Assembly (NCBI GenBank): GCA_022661535.1
Contig: JAKULF010000001.1
Coordinates: forward strand, 2,666,001-2,730,000
DNA from: Eutypa lata
Taxonomy: Eukaryota; Ascomycota; Sordariomycetes; Xylariales; Diatrypaceae
DNA: 64,000 nt
Direction: 5' to 3'
Below the pieces are notes generated by a model. That model ran no database searches, was not told where the DNA came from, and saw only the letters and a program-made list of their open reading frames with translations. Both the position numbers and the translations under genes were made by a program. This document shows positions 22,320-35,800 of this stretch, one piece after another. The first letter of the stretch is position 1; every line of letters starts with the position of its first letter.

Positions 22320-24573
22320 ATGGGATCATCTTCTTCACCGCCTGAGCCATCACCGCCTGCTCCGACCTATCCACATAGAGACGAGTTTCCTCCTCGTAGC
22401 CGTCGGTTCTCAACAGCATCCACATCGTCACTCCCGTCTGCTGTTGGTTCTGCTGTCGGCTCTGCTGTTGGTTCGTCTGGTACGCCTTCCCACTCAGAAG
22501 AATTAGTCGAGACACTTTACAACCACCCGTCTGTAAAGATCATCGCCTTTACCTCGAGCCAACGCATTGGGCCTACCCCGCATGAGAAGGACCCTCAACA
22601 CGGCACATTACCCGCCTCATCGCGTTTAGAGAGAACCATAGCTGTTGGTCCGTGTTCCCATGTTCCCCCCGTGTCTCCCCATGCTCCATGCCCCATAACC
22701 CCCGTTTCCCCTGCGTGCTCCCTTGCTAATGACGGCATGTGCAGGCCCCTTTCGCATATACCGAGCACCTGGATCTGTTGCCTTCCTCAGCTGCGGCTCT
22801 GCTCTCCAGCCCATATTACCTAAGAGCCAATGCTGGTGTATTGACGAGGAGAACAGCAGGTTTGTCTTGCAGATCCGGCGCCCGCAGTACTGGCGCATCG
22901 AGCTCCCAGCCGAAGACCCAGACGACATTCATCGTGCTCTGATCCTACGAGAAGTCCTCGACAGCATCCTACTCTTCGAGAAAACCGAGTGTCCCTTTCA
23001 GCGAAGCTTCACCGTCGAGCTGCCCGAATCAGCCCAGACTCCCGTCAAACTGAAACCTTGGACACCAGATGGGAAGAATCTGATCTCATCGCCGTTCTCG
23101 CCCTTACAATCAGTATCACCTAGTCCGCTTAGCAGAGAAAGGCGTACTACGCTGAGTGCAAGTAACTTCGTCTCTGAGTACGAGTTATTTTGGCGCGATA
23201 AAAAGCCGAAGAACGAAAAGCACGACCAGGCTATTAGTCCAACAGCATCAGATCCACCCTCCCTCTTAAGTGCCGAAGAGCTGTCCGAGTCCCTAGCGAG
23301 ATACTCTAGAGAGCGTGTAAGACTAGCGGAGGAAACAGATGAGAATCCCGATACAAACCCGAAGTATCCAAAGAGTAACATCAATATCAAGCCGCTACAG
23401 CGGCCCACGGAGCGTCCTATTGGTGACGCTACAACACGCCGTCGTCCGTCTACCCGGAATGGATTTTTTAGGGCCACCACTGGAACACCTTTGGAAGAGG
23501 AAGAATTTTACGAACAGCAGATAGATATGCAGCCTTCCAAGGCATCCGCGCCCTCACCAAAGGGCAGATCTGGCGAGACTAGCAACGAGCCATCTTCGTT
23601 TGAAGGTTCTGGTCATGTGGCTCCTGTGAATCTAAATAGGAAACGGATGAGTCGCGTGCGAGCTGGTCGGTCCTTTACTGCGGCACCCCATGTGTCTGCT
23701 TCCACTTCATCCTCGTCTAAATCTAGAAACACGCAGCCAACTAGAGCTGCCCCATCTACAGCTTCACAGCCTCGCACCACCGAAAACTCTCCTGGGGGCT
23801 CTACCGATTCATTTCACTCCGTACAGTCGTGGCATACACCTCTCACGCCACTTCCGCCATCCCCGCCTTCTTCAAGGCCCTCTACTCCGCCACACACAGC
23901 CTTTCCTCGTCTTCGTGACGACAAAGAATCACATTCGAAAGATGCCTCTGACTTTACTCCCACACCGCATAAGCACGCCACTGTTGACCCGAATTCTGCA
24001 GGAGCTGCAGGCCATCACAGAGATATCTCACCAGCCCCGGGGTTCCACACTAACAATCAAGAAAACCCTAATACGCCTACCTCGCTTGAAGAGGAGGTCG
24101 TAACTTCACGTTCGTCTGCGTTAGAAGAAAGACCACCACAGCCGCCGAGACCACGGGTACGCCCTAACAGTCTATCTATTAGCCGTCGAGCCCTGTCACC
24201 ACTTCCACCCGCGGCGAATCTCTTCTCACCTCCAAAGAAGCCATCAGATGGAAGCCACCTGAATGCTATGCGACGACTTCCGAGTACTATCATCCAAAAG
24301 ACCCTGGAGGTCCTTTTGGGCCCGCCGATTTACCTGGTCAAACTTATGCTAAAGGTGGCTGCTAAGATTCTGGCAGGTGAGTGGCGTGGACTTGTTTTCG
24401 GCTTCGGCGAGAGTGGTGAACAGATTCCGGTCCAGTGGGATTACTCGGATGGAGAGTTCAGCGACTGGGAGGATGACGATGATCATGTCTTCTCTAACCA
24501 CAGGAACGTTGGCGGTAATCAGAGGTCACGTAACTCAGGCCCCAATGATAACCGCGGCTGGGAGGTTGATTAA
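22320..24573 (+). CDS. INP1: Inheritance of peroxisomes protein 1 (Inp1)
   Basis: Two exons, 22320-22647 and 22745-24573, with a 97-bp phase-1 intron. The protein is 718 aa. After a Ser/Pro-rich start comes the conserved Inp1 block (about residues 65-215). It includes VETLYNHPSVKIIAFTSS, LERTIAVGPFRIYRAPG (spanning the intron), LPKSQCWCIDEENS, VLQIRRPQYWRIELPAE and LLFEKTECPFQRSFTVELPE. The middle is long and disordered. A C-terminal amphipathic or hydrophobic stretch (LLGPPIYLVKLMLKVAAKIL, about 628-650) precedes an acidic tail. Inp1 tethers peroxisomes to the cell cortex so that some stay in the mother cell or compartment. The plain reading of the second ORF from 22723 is not the start, since the intron joins phase and family sequence exactly. 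Confidence 0.88.
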
Positions 24574-27500
24574 GGAGACGTTACCTTCACAGAACTTCAT
24601 TGTCAGTAACATGAAGGATCGACAAATGCATTGGGTATTTGCATAGGTTTGGTGTTAGGGACAGGCATATTGTGGGCGTTCCCTTGTTTTTAAGCGAACA
24701 GCCTGCAGCTGGAGTTGGGCATATGGACAAATGTTGATGACGGATAGCCATATCTGGCATGAGGCTCATCTTTTATCAACACTTAATAATCGATTTCTAG
24801 AGCTAAAACGTGCGTCCAGCGTTTCGTTTCATTCATGCGTGCGTGCGTGTATTGGATCAATACCACGTTCTAGAGATGCCTACCGTGGTCCCCATCACAT
24901 CGCGGTAGCGCGTGTAGTATTAGTATTAGTAGCATTAGTAGTAATCGTAGTGTAAACACCCCCCGTCGATGCCTTCTTACCGATGAAGGAAGGCTCGGCA
25001 TAAGACAATCTCATGTACAATAAATTATATTCTACAAACCAGGCGAGCGGTACAGAGTACCGCCACTCTTCTCTCTACTTCGCTACCAACTCCAAAATTG
25101 TTACATGTTAGGAATCTAAACACCTGGCGAGGCATATCTTACCCCGGGGTACGAACAAAGCCTCCTTATTTTCCGTATAGTGAAGCAGCGTGTCTCTCTT
25201 TCCAACATACCCTTTACTCTCAAGTGGAGGGTTATGTTACTCTGACAGGGGAAGTAGTCGGGTTAAACCTAGTCTTAGAGACAGACATTTAGATATGAGG
25301 ATGAGATGCCTTACTAAACGGGATGCCTCAACAGCTGGAAGATATGAAAGCAGAGTAGAGTAATAGTCTGAAGTACAGTGTAGAATTCTCGGGTGTCCAT
25401 GGTTATGTGGAAGGCAGTGTAGGTCATTTATGTTGAGTTTTCAGCAGTAGATAACTAACTACATATCTAGGTAGCTGTCTGTCCACTAACCAACCAACCA
25501 GCCAACCTGTCAACCCCTCTCGCCGAATCCTCCAGGATCCCGGGACTCTGAGGGCCCGAAGACATGCGCGCCACATGAACAGAATACGCTATCTTATGCG
25601 AGTCCAAATATCATGGTCCGAGATGGGTCTCTCTAGACAGATAGTCTAAGTCTAAGACACCACTATGCTGCTATTGCTGCAACATCACCACAAATGGTTT
25701 ATATACATTACTTTTTGTCTCGTCTATATTATAAATGTCCTCCAACGCTCTGCTGTAACCAGACGTTCCAGCATTTCTTAGATACCACGCCAACCTGTGG
25801 ATGCCCCGTCCGCTTCAGGACTCACAAATCCTTCACGGGACCGAGCTCATCATTAATCGTATCTGAAGTGGGAAGTTCGTCTATCCGTATCTTGCCCTTT
25901 TGTAGTCATTAAAATCGCCATCGCGATGATATCTCGAGACCTACGCTGCCGGAGCCCCCTTGATTGGCAACCACACACTATTAACCTAAACAGCCATTAG
26001 TTGACACGAGGCAAAGCGGTGGGGGAAAAGGGGGAGGGTGAGGGGGATGTCTGGATGATAGACACTCCAAAGTATAGCATCAAGACCAATATGATACCAT
26101 ATATTTCGATGACACAATGCCCCCAGGTCTAACCACTATTACTAGGCTACTGGAAAAGTGAAGTGCAGTTACTATCTATGCCTAAAGGCTATCGGTATAC
26201 ATGTACAACTAGGTGCTGAAATGTCTATGACAGATATCCAGCCCCTAATTCCACTATCCCCAGGGGAGCTATCATAGTACGTCGGGGGCAGATTAGCTTT
26301 TACAAATTGAAAAGACTCTGCAATACTGCCTAGCTGCCCGTCATGTAATACTTTAGGTCACTAGTGACACAAGCTATCAACAACTTCACTCTATAATATC
26401 GAACCAAAATAAGGGGCTATGGAAGTAGTTCACTGCCTTGCCGCTTTAATGAGCTTGTGACCAAGTAGTGCTATCCTTCCCTAGCGACTTACTTAGGTGA
26501 TATATTTTAGATCCCTTCAGGGGCATCAGTGCCTATCAAAAGAGCTTCATTCTATAGCACAGGTGGTTCTAGGAGATATCCGCTCAGATATGTGTAAGAT
26601 TCTACATTACGCCAATATGGCCGGGGAAGAAAGAATCTCCTTGTTGGATATATGTTACTATGTTTACCCATGCAATTACAATATTCGACTACGCGGGGAG
26701 TAGTTCCTTTAACGCGATAGGTCTTCCAAGTAGCCTAAGCCGAAGTTGACAGATAGTGGCTAGAACACTGCGGGAACAGTTATAGAAAGATCGAGTCTTT
26801 ATCGAACGCCAGTTGACTTTACGCCACAGTAGATCTTCTACGCATCTCACCCGAGGCAAAATTTCAGGGCAGGGGTTTACCCAACAGTCTATCCCATCGG
26901 TTGCTATTCATGGACAGAAGTACGAGAGGTAACGCTGGGCGTATATATGTATCTGTGCGGCGTCGTTTGCACTGACACGTATCAGTATAATTTGATTAGT
27001 AGAGCTAGATAGATACTTTGCTAGTCGCCCAGCGGAAGAAGAGTGGGAAGAATCGTATAGACATAACTGAAGGTATACAAGGGTATTGGAGGGGGGGGGT
27101 TAACACTTAATCAAGCCGTGTTATAGGACTGACGTGCTTCAAGCTAGCTTATACTTACGTAGCTCAGATAAAGAAGAGAGGGCTTGGTATGCCTTCCTGT
27201 CCAGGCTATGCGTCAGTTACCTGATATTTGAACTTGCGAGGTCTCGATAATCTCGTTCGTCTGTAGGTAAGATAAACTCCATCCACGAGTAAACATAATC
27301 AGTGTTTAAACCAGACATACCGCCACTTAAGAGCTTTAGGGTCACAAAACATCCACCCCACTGGTGTTTGTAGTGCAGAGAGGTACTATAGATGACTTCA
27401 TTCCATTGAGGTCTGTACTCGTAGGTACGGTGGGTGTATGTAGTGACTAGCATATCTTTTAGGAGATTCCAGGGAGGGAGAATGGTGGTGACTTGGCCTT

Positions 27501-30500
27501 GAAGTGTATGGAAAGTAGCGGGATTGATGCCACAGAAAACCAAACCCATTTACCACCATGCTATGGTACTCTAGCGATGTTGTAGCTAGCATAGTTATGT
27601 GTGTGTAGTATGGCAGTCTTTGATAGGACTGAGAACGAGAAGGAGAATGTAGAAGGTGGATTACTACTGAACGCTTCCTGCTAGGGTCGTTTTCCTAGCC
27701 AGGCGCATAGAGGGGTTGGCTTGTAGGAACAATAATGATGGGGGCTATCACAGAAAGCACGTAGATACAGCTGTAGAGTACTTGGATTAGAGCAGGAAGC
27801 AGGTGGGCATGCGTGTACAGTGTCATCTGCAGTATTAGGGAAAAGTGGTGGGGGAAAGGTTGCAAGCAAGTAAGCTTAAGATATGTAGTTCTTTAGCTAG
27901 GGGTCATGTGGTCTATAGTAGAAGGTGGAAGCATATTCGAGTGGGAGCGGGCCGGAGACTGACGTACGTCTAGCATGGTATAAGCTTATCGTTATAGGAA
28001 GGTCAGCAGCGCACACTTCACTTTATGGCTGGTATGATTGTTTTATCTACCTACCAGACAGCTGCTGGATGCTACCGCCACGCCTAGATGGCACCACCTG
28101 CAAGGTAAGGAATACGCAGAAATCGATGGGAGTTATAGATGCCTACAGCTCATGCGCCTTGCATCAATGCATGCCTTGTGTCGATGGAGTCATCATCCTG
28201 CATAAAAGCAGCACATTGTAACCATATAGGATATGCCTAGATGGCGCCTTATCGGCAAGCAGTTCAACTTGGGATCAATCACCAGTCTGCATGGTTCCAG
28301 GCTGGAAGGCATGTGGCGACATCACACATATATATAGATACATGGCGCTCTGCGATGCGACTCGCATTTTGCAACCGTTTCAAGAAGATCTGAGAGCAGC
28401 CCGACTCGGGACCGGTTCCGTAGCAGTTCAAGGCCATACGGCCTATCTCAATGTATGTGCAAAAGCTACGACTCCAAGGGAATCATCATGCTGTGAGTTT
28501 AGGTTACACTGTAAGCTTCTTCTCCCTACCTTAGATGCCGATGGTCTCTATTAGTCAGGGGGCTTGTTACACAGCGATCACCTTCGTCAGATTTTCACCG
28601 TCTTAGTCGCTGGTATTGACCGGAGAGAAGAAGGTGACCATTGTCCTACCACGACATCTTTCAATCCTGGCTGTGTCGTGAAGCTCTCGTTATATGACCC
28701 TCTTTTTGTAGGTTGAACTTGGCTATTACATCTAATCTTTTCGACCGGTCTATCACGTGTAGCTATGAAAAGATGCACCCCCTGAGATAACGTGCTGTGG
28801 TCTTGTTTCATATACAGATAATACTACTACGGCTTTGTGTCACTGGAAGATTTCGGGCTGGATGTAGCATTCGAGTAAATTTATATGTAAGTAGTAAAGG
28901 GTACCGAAGGATTCGGTGCAACTCGATCGAAGCCTAACCTGGGAGCAGAGAACTGTTACGGCGGTCAAGACGTTGGTCATCTTATGTATGCTGAGAGATA
29001 CTACCAATCGCTGCCCAATGCAAAAAATCATCTGGAACTCATTCTCGTGGCGCCAGCTCTCGGAACTGCTGCAGCACTTCCCAATCAGAAACGTTGCTGC
29101 TGACGCCTCAATGATACCCTACGTAAGAGAAAAAAAAAGAATCGTAGTGGTAGCAGTAGCCAGAGTAGCCGACCTAGAGAAACGTATTGAGGTAGCAAGG
29201 AAACACACAATCTTGTAAGTAAGAAATATACTGCGGCTATTAGCCCATGTTCATCCATTATACATAGCTTCCCCTATCTGCCTTATGTAGCGAACTTGGT
29301 GGTGGGCAATACAGTAGTGACCGTAGCAGATATGTAGCGTTCAGCAGCAGTCACTGGTAAATAGGCAATAGGTAAGCCAAGGTGCCAGTCGTCAAGAGAA
29401 GAATGTTACATCGCTCCGTGGAGCCCGCCGTCGATCCCATTGCAGATCTGACATGGGTGCCTCCCCCCCATATAAAAATAGAACACAGAGTACAAGTACA
29501 ACCCTCGGCCGCCTGCTTCAGCCACTTAGAACCGTGCTCTGCATGCGGGGGAGCGGATTCCTCCCGTCGCATTTGCAGTATTGTGCATCTCACTCACCAT
29601 GAGGATCTTCGTGGGTTGATTTGCCAAGACGAGGTGAAGGTCCAGATATCGTCACCGCATTGATAGCTTGAGCCATCAGCCAGCTGTATCGTCGGCGGAT
29701 AACTCAGCGGCGCGCTAATCTTACTGTCTTATTGATACTTTACGGTAGCAACAGCAACAAGGGGGGGGGGCAGTTGCAGTGGTTAGTCGTCACATCACAC
29801 ATTATACGGAGATAGCATACGGCGTCAAAGTTGCTAATTCCCAACGCCTTGAATCATGCTATATCCTAGGTATGTATTCAGGCGGTAAGCCGTGGTAAGT
29901 TCTGAAATGTAGTTATACATTCTCTACATACCTTGGACTACTGGGATAAAGGGAGTGAGCTCCATCATCCATGTAACAGCATCTACTCAGCCCGTGGGGT
30001 TAACGATGCATTGCCGAGAGCAAAGCCGTCCAACCGAGCCTCTTTGTTCTACATACATAGCTTAGACCTGATCATTGCTGTCGCGAGTCGTTGCTTCTGG
30101 GCATGTCTTCTCTGCGGGTAAGGCAGACAAACAGAAAGGCGCAACAGGGGTTTCCCTTTGCCTTATGCAAGGTCCGTTTCTATATTCCCGCTGGCGGTGG
30201 GGGGTTGCCTACAACTGGCGAACGAGCTGGGGGCGATCTATTCAACGAGAATGAGTAGCCGAGAAAGCACCGGTGAATAGACATCCTATATGTCTCTGTT
30301 GCTGAAACATGTTTAGTCGCTGTGGGTTCTTTTTCTGTCGAGCGTCAATCGACATTTCAACCATAGTGACAATCTGCTGCCTCTTCTCCTAGGGGAACCA
30401 GGGGGGTCCTGCAGACTAATGTACCAAGGGTTTATTGTTACGTACTTAGATAATTAACTCACCGACGGAAGCTGCTTGTCTGTTTGTTCAAAGGCTAAGT

Positions 30501-31761
30501 AGATAGACCGACCACCTTCTAAAGTTAGCTTGAAAGGCATTACGAATTGGGCAAAGCTGACAGAATGCGTAAACTGAAGAATAGAATTGCAGAAGCAGAT
30601 TCGGCCCGTTTCCAGACTTGCGAATTGCTATAATGAAACATATAGCGGCGGTATTCGAGCGGCTCAGCACGCAAAACAAGAGATGGGATATGTTAAAGTT
30701 TAGAGTTTCTGGGGTCGGCATAAGATCCCGAGCCTAGCCACCGGGGCCCCTTTCTGAAAGCGGAAGTTGTATTGAGTTTAGTGAAATGACAGCATAATGG
30801 GCCTTCGATATGGCCTTTCTTGGATTGGAACCTATTTCTTAAAAGAGTATCCTTGTAACGTTTGCTGATACCTTTCATAGCATAGCGTCTATGTGATCAA
30901 AGGAGATGCTACTTTAGAGACGATCAGCCTCGGTGCTTTGGTTGCTGGAGACATGACTCCACATATCTGTGAACCATTACAAACAACAAAGTCGATGCTA
31001 ATTTGAGGTCGGATCTCTAGAGTTTATTTCTGGCTTGGCGAAACCGTAATCGACTAATAAGGTGCTACAGGATCTGACTAGCTTTTGTTATATGCCGGGC
31101 CGTACTGGCGTCAGCTCTTTTGGAAGTTGGGACAAGTTGTGCCCCTCCTCAGCCGCTCTGTTTCAAGGCGTAGCTAGAGCTCTAGTCTTCAGCAAGGGCT
31201 ATGTTCATCTAGTACGTAGATCCTGATATGTGCATCATGAGGAGACCAACTTAAGCGCAGGCCGTGATATCTTCTGGGTAAATATACAATTAAATTAGCC
31301 CTCGAGCTTATCTGGAAACGTCTCGTCTCTGGTTGAAGCGATTCATATAGAAAAAATAATTTCATTTAATATCATTTAAATGCTGGTGAAAACAATGCTA
31401 TGCCCATGGGGAATATCCTCCGCTGCATATCCGTGCAAAATGCAAATGCTGCTGCTCTATGAATCCTCAAATTCCAACACCAAAGATATGCTAATTACCC
31501 GCGTGTGTTTTCGAGACGCCTTGAATACATCCCTATCCATCTAAAGCCTTAAGCGTTCTCTTTCCAAGCTGCCGTTCCTTCATACACGGCAGTGCTATCG
31601 TTATTAGGAAGCTCGTTTAGTCGATGTTAGATTCGACGACGACACTTATTTGACTGAAGGTTTGTAAAAGTAAATTTACTAGTTTCACAGAGTTTAGCCC
31701 CCGTACCGTCTGCCGGAAGCCACTGTATGCCCAGGAACACCCCTTTGCCGCCTCTTAGCCC
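24574..31761. other. Gene-empty stretch, about 7.2 kb
   Basis: I find no gene. The longest open frames are about 110 codons (for example 27217-27549, 28291-28554, 28916-29218 and 29382-29663). They have no domain, no plausible splice partners and no membrane or signal features. There are G runs at 27091-27099 and 29761-29770. Base composition is not strongly AT-rich, so this does not look like heavily RIP-mutated transposon sequence. It may hold long non-coding transcripts or decayed sequence that I cannot identify by eye. Confidence 0.45.
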
Positions 31762-32862
31762 TCAAGTCCCAATGAATAACTCCTCCGATCTCGTGGTCAA
31801 AGTCCTTTGTAGAGGTCTGAAGCTCTGGGCTGGACTCCCGGCACTTTCTGAAAGGGGGGAAACTATCATATGTAGACTTGAAGATATATCTTCTGTAGGG
31901 GGGATAGTCCCGGAGAAGTCATCAAACGTTGAAAAGGTTGGTTCCGCAGCTGAGACAAGCATGGCTTCGGGCATGCTCCTTCGTGAACCAGGCTCAACTC
32001 GTGCCCACCAGTCGGTCGTTTCCCTAGAGCCCTGATACCACCACTGATTCTCAAATCCATTGTCTACCGTCATCATGGCAGTCGACAAAGTCTCGAGGTC
32101 TTGGACCCGTTGAGGATCATCGGGACGTCCTTGAGACGAGAGCGGCACTACTGTTGGATTGTTGACGAAAGGCGATCTGCGATCAGGATCTTCCCCTTCG
32201 CTACTGCTAGTCCCCGGAGGCCAGGCGTATGCGTCCCAGGGCATACCATCTGATCCTAGTCGAAATTGGTCCGGTGGTGCTGGCAAGGGTTTCATCATCT
32301 GTGATTGTTCACCCACGCGATGTCGATCTGGTGGTGGGAATAACGTTGATGATGGTCCCTCGGCATCCCAGGGGCTCTCACTCACAGGCGGTGGGGCCGA
32401 GTTCCCTCGCTCATTAGACGATGCCCGAGTCTCGCTCCTTGCCTCTCTCTCCGTCCGGACTGGTACTGGTTGAAGGCGCGTTTCGTCCACAGCTCTGGGG
32501 CGATGGCGGCCATGCTCATGCCCCGCCCGTCGGCGAGAACGTGTGTCGCGGGAGTTGTGCTGCTCCGAATGGCCCGGCGGTGGTTGGGGCTTTTGCAAGT
32601 AATGAGGGGGATGAGGCCCCGGGGCGTTTAAGTAGTTAGTATTTGCCGGTACAACTTGTCGAGGAAAGTTTCCGTAATCTCTCGAGTTTCGCAAGTTACG
32701 GGACATGTATGTTAATGAATGAGTGGACGGGCTATGTCGTTGATTCCACGATACACCGAACTGAAGTTGGACGTAGACCTGCGGCTTGGAAAGAGGACCT
32801 CGTTCATCTTGTATTTGCCCACTTCGACGCTGCTGATCCATGTTGACGGTCGGTTCTCCCAT
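31762..32862 (-). CDS. Disordered hypothetical protein
   Basis: A single open frame of 366 codons on the minus strand. It starts at 32862, or more likely at Met53 (32706, MSRNLRNSRDYGNFPRQ), since the first 52 residues look like translated leader. The protein is almost wholly low-complexity. It has a Pro/His-rich N-terminal third, an Arg-rich middle (RSRRRAGHEHGRHRPRA), Ser/Pro-rich segments, two Trp-containing stretches (ESPWDAEGPSS and MPWDAYAWPPG), NQWWYQGSRETTDWWARVEPG, and an ordered-looking C-terminus (SFRPLQRTLTTRSEELFIG). The Trp motifs and the RTLTTRSEELF end look like conserved short motifs. I do not recognise a family. Confidence 0.6.
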   Translation of the reverse strand: MGEPTVNMDQQRRSGQIQDERGPLSKPQVYVQLQFGVSWNQRHSPSTHSLTYMSRNLRNSRDYGNFPRQVVPANTNYLNAPGPHPPHYLQKPQPPPGHSEQHNSRDTRSRRRAGHEHGRHRPRAVDETRLQPVPVRTEREARSETRASSNERGNSAPPPVSESPWDAEGPSSTLFPPPDRHRVGEQSQMMKPLPAPPDQFRLGSDGMPWDAYAWPPGTSSSEGEDPDRRSPFVNNPTVVPLSSQGRPDDPQRVQDLETLSTAMMTVDNGFENQWWYQGSRETTDWWARVEPGSRRSMPEAMLVSAAEPTFSTFDDFSGTIPPTEDISSSLHMIVSPLSESAGSPAQSFRPLQRTLTTRSEELFIGT

Positions 32863-35800
32863 TCACGTCTAATGCCGTCTATTTCCTTGGAAAGTCTAGG
32901 TCTAGAGGTTGTTGACAATGAAACCACAACAAACCAACTAATCTCCTCGGGGGTATTAAGGTAAAGAGAAAAAAAGGGTTTAAAAATGAAACATAAGTAA
33001 GTAGACGGCTAGAGCGAGATAGTTGACTGGGATAGTTATCCTATTAATGGGTTAAGATTTAGAATGCCAGGTATGCCTATCCCTGTTCGGCGGGATGATA
33101 GGAGAAAAAGAACGAGCACGGAGCTGTCGACGCCACAGGAGCGGAATATGTAGCTAACTATGTATGTAACTAGAAAGACCGGGGCGGACGTGACAGGTAA
33201 TAAAGGAAATGGTTGAGATTGCGTGGGGACCAAAAATATAACTACTTACATACCAGTTCCTTCTCGTCAACTAGGTGGATCTTCCCCTTCCCATGAACCG
33301 TTTCGTACACAGCACAGCACAGCACTCCGAGAGAAACGATGATCTCATACGGAGGAGGCTTGTCTCGACACTCTACTAAGCCGCTCTGACCGTAGAGTGA
33401 ATGAGTGTACGAACGAAGTTAGTTTTGCTCGAAACCGCTCGTAAACGTTCAACTAGACTTGGCAATGTGGGCTAATAAAGATGAGGTTTTCGGGTTAAAC
33501 GAAAGGGTTTATGCAGAAGCCACTTTGGTTATATTAGCTTCTAGTCCTCGCTCCTGCTACAAGAAGAAGGTTGTTTGTTAGTGCTGCTGTTATTATTGTC
33601 GTCGCGGGGAAGACGAAGACGAAGGTGAAGGGGAATGAACTGCTGTAATATCCTTACTGTTGGTAGATGAGGGGATGAGGAGTAATAAGGTATGTACGAA
33701 GTAGCAAGAAAAGAATTACCTAACTTAGGTACTAACCAGATAACACAAAGCTAACTGCACCAAAGAGAAGGGGGAAAAACCTCGTCCAATAACTGTTCCG
33801 TCTGAACTTGGATGGTCGTTTCTGATTAGACGATGGAGGTGGGAGCGGGTGGATTCTCATCGATCAATCACACGGGGTTCGTCGGCTAACTGCAAGTGAC
33901 CTTGTACAATACCTAAGGGTACGAACATTGAATGCACACTCAATACTACATCACCTATAGGTTATAAGATAAGTCCAGTAGGTATGTACCTATTAGGTGT
34001 GTTTCCACTTATATTCCGATTTCGGTGTATGTTACAATTGATACATACTGGTATGCATATTACTTAATACAGGTAACCAGCAGCCCAGTCATCATGTTAA
34101 AATCATTCTTTACAAACAGCTTTCGCCTCATCTTTCCTCATCTAGGCCTACGAAGTACAGTATGTATGTAAATGAGATAAGCGAAACTGCACCGGCCCTT
34201 ATTATCTTCTTACTAGTAGTCAATTGGGAAGCCCCGGACTAGTATAGAACATTGCTAGAAGGCTTGGGATCATATGGTAGGAATTATTATGTAGGATCTA
34301 GGCACTCATAAAACTAGGGGGTACATAGCCATCGTTAGTCAAGTGGCAATGCTTGTTTGTGTTCTCCTTTCCGTGACACCGATTAAGTATGTAGTTACAT
34401 ACCTCACTTTCCTTATTCTTACTTGTTGCTTGTGTACTTTTTATTTTTATCCAATTCTTCATTCCATTCTTCCATCAGCATCTATAGATGTAAGGGAAGA
34501 GAAGCCGAACTATGTACGTGAGAAACAAGCGAATCACGAAATACCCAAACACACTCGAAACAAAGTGAGATTGATCCCACTATACTGTATTGGTGTTAAC
34601 TCGTCAATTCTATCTGCGGGGAGGTCACTGCCCAGGCGCAATCACTGGGAAACGCCACAGCGAATCATAAATCGTTTCACAAAGTGACGAGATACATACA
34701 TACCTACCTACTTAGTATGAGTAAGTAGTAAGTGTATGAAGATATATATTGTATCGCGTCAAAACAGCCCCGTTTCATCAGATGGAGGTAGGTACAAGAC
34801 CGATTTTAAGATCAGACGAAATAGTTATGTGAAATCATCTCGACCTTTTTAACTTGGATTTTTTAATGTCCCTTAGGCATTGGTTAGCAAATATGTAACG
34901 TGTGTTAAATCTTGTACAATACCGAATTTGTGGAACCTAAGCTAAGTACATGGAAGGTTGACGTCGCTAAGAAGTTGGGGATACACCGCGCCTTGGAGAG
35001 ACCCGTTCACGTCTAAAGTTGGCCCCCCCTGTCTATGTGGAGAGGAATGTGGCGTCAGAAAAAAAATAAAGACGCTCTAAATTTAGAACGATGGAACTTC
35101 AACCATTTTTTAACTTGCATTAGGAACATAAACAACATGCCATGTACATATGAAAATATGTACATACCTAAGGTAGTTAAGGTAGCGATACCAACCAACG
35201 TAGCACCTGTCAAAGAAACATCGTCAAGTTCAAGTTGTACAGAAACTCACTCATGTGACACAAGCAGAACTTCATGTAGACCACCCTAACTATCTACCTA
35301 TTGCCTATATGGGTACACATAATATATGACATTACATACCTACATAGTTAAGTATGTACACACATCAAATGCATTGCCTCAAAGTGGTCAGCAGCTTGTT
35401 CCTCTTGTTTGATAAGATGATCTTGCATCAAACGTAAGCCAGCCATCGTTAACGAATTCTCCGTATGTTCCCTTTCCGGTTTCATCATCATCACCATCAG
35501 CCGTCATTACGATAACCACCACCATCCTCCTCTTTCTCTTAACGGCATCATCATCGGAGCACCTCTTCTTAATTACGGGATATTCCTTCTAACTAACTAG
35601 ATATTCCCGGCTACGGAAACTGCACGGAATCCCCGAAAAGAAAGAGTGCTAAGGCGTTATGGTACTGGCGTTATATAGATATGGAGCCCTCAGCTCGGCG
35701 TGCGCTAGCTGTTAACTAACTAGGGTAGGTAGTCTACGTATCTAGTCAACTTGGGAAGCCTTGTCTTGTCCTTTGCGGCTCTTAGAAGGATTTCTAGAGG

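Noticed and set aside
24574..31761. RIP-mutated transposon
   Set aside because: There is no strong AT bias, no transposase or reverse transcriptase remnant and no long terminal repeats.
34343..34687. 114-codon frame with a hydrophobic N-terminal half
   Set aside because: It looks random after the first 45 residues and has no recognisable domain.
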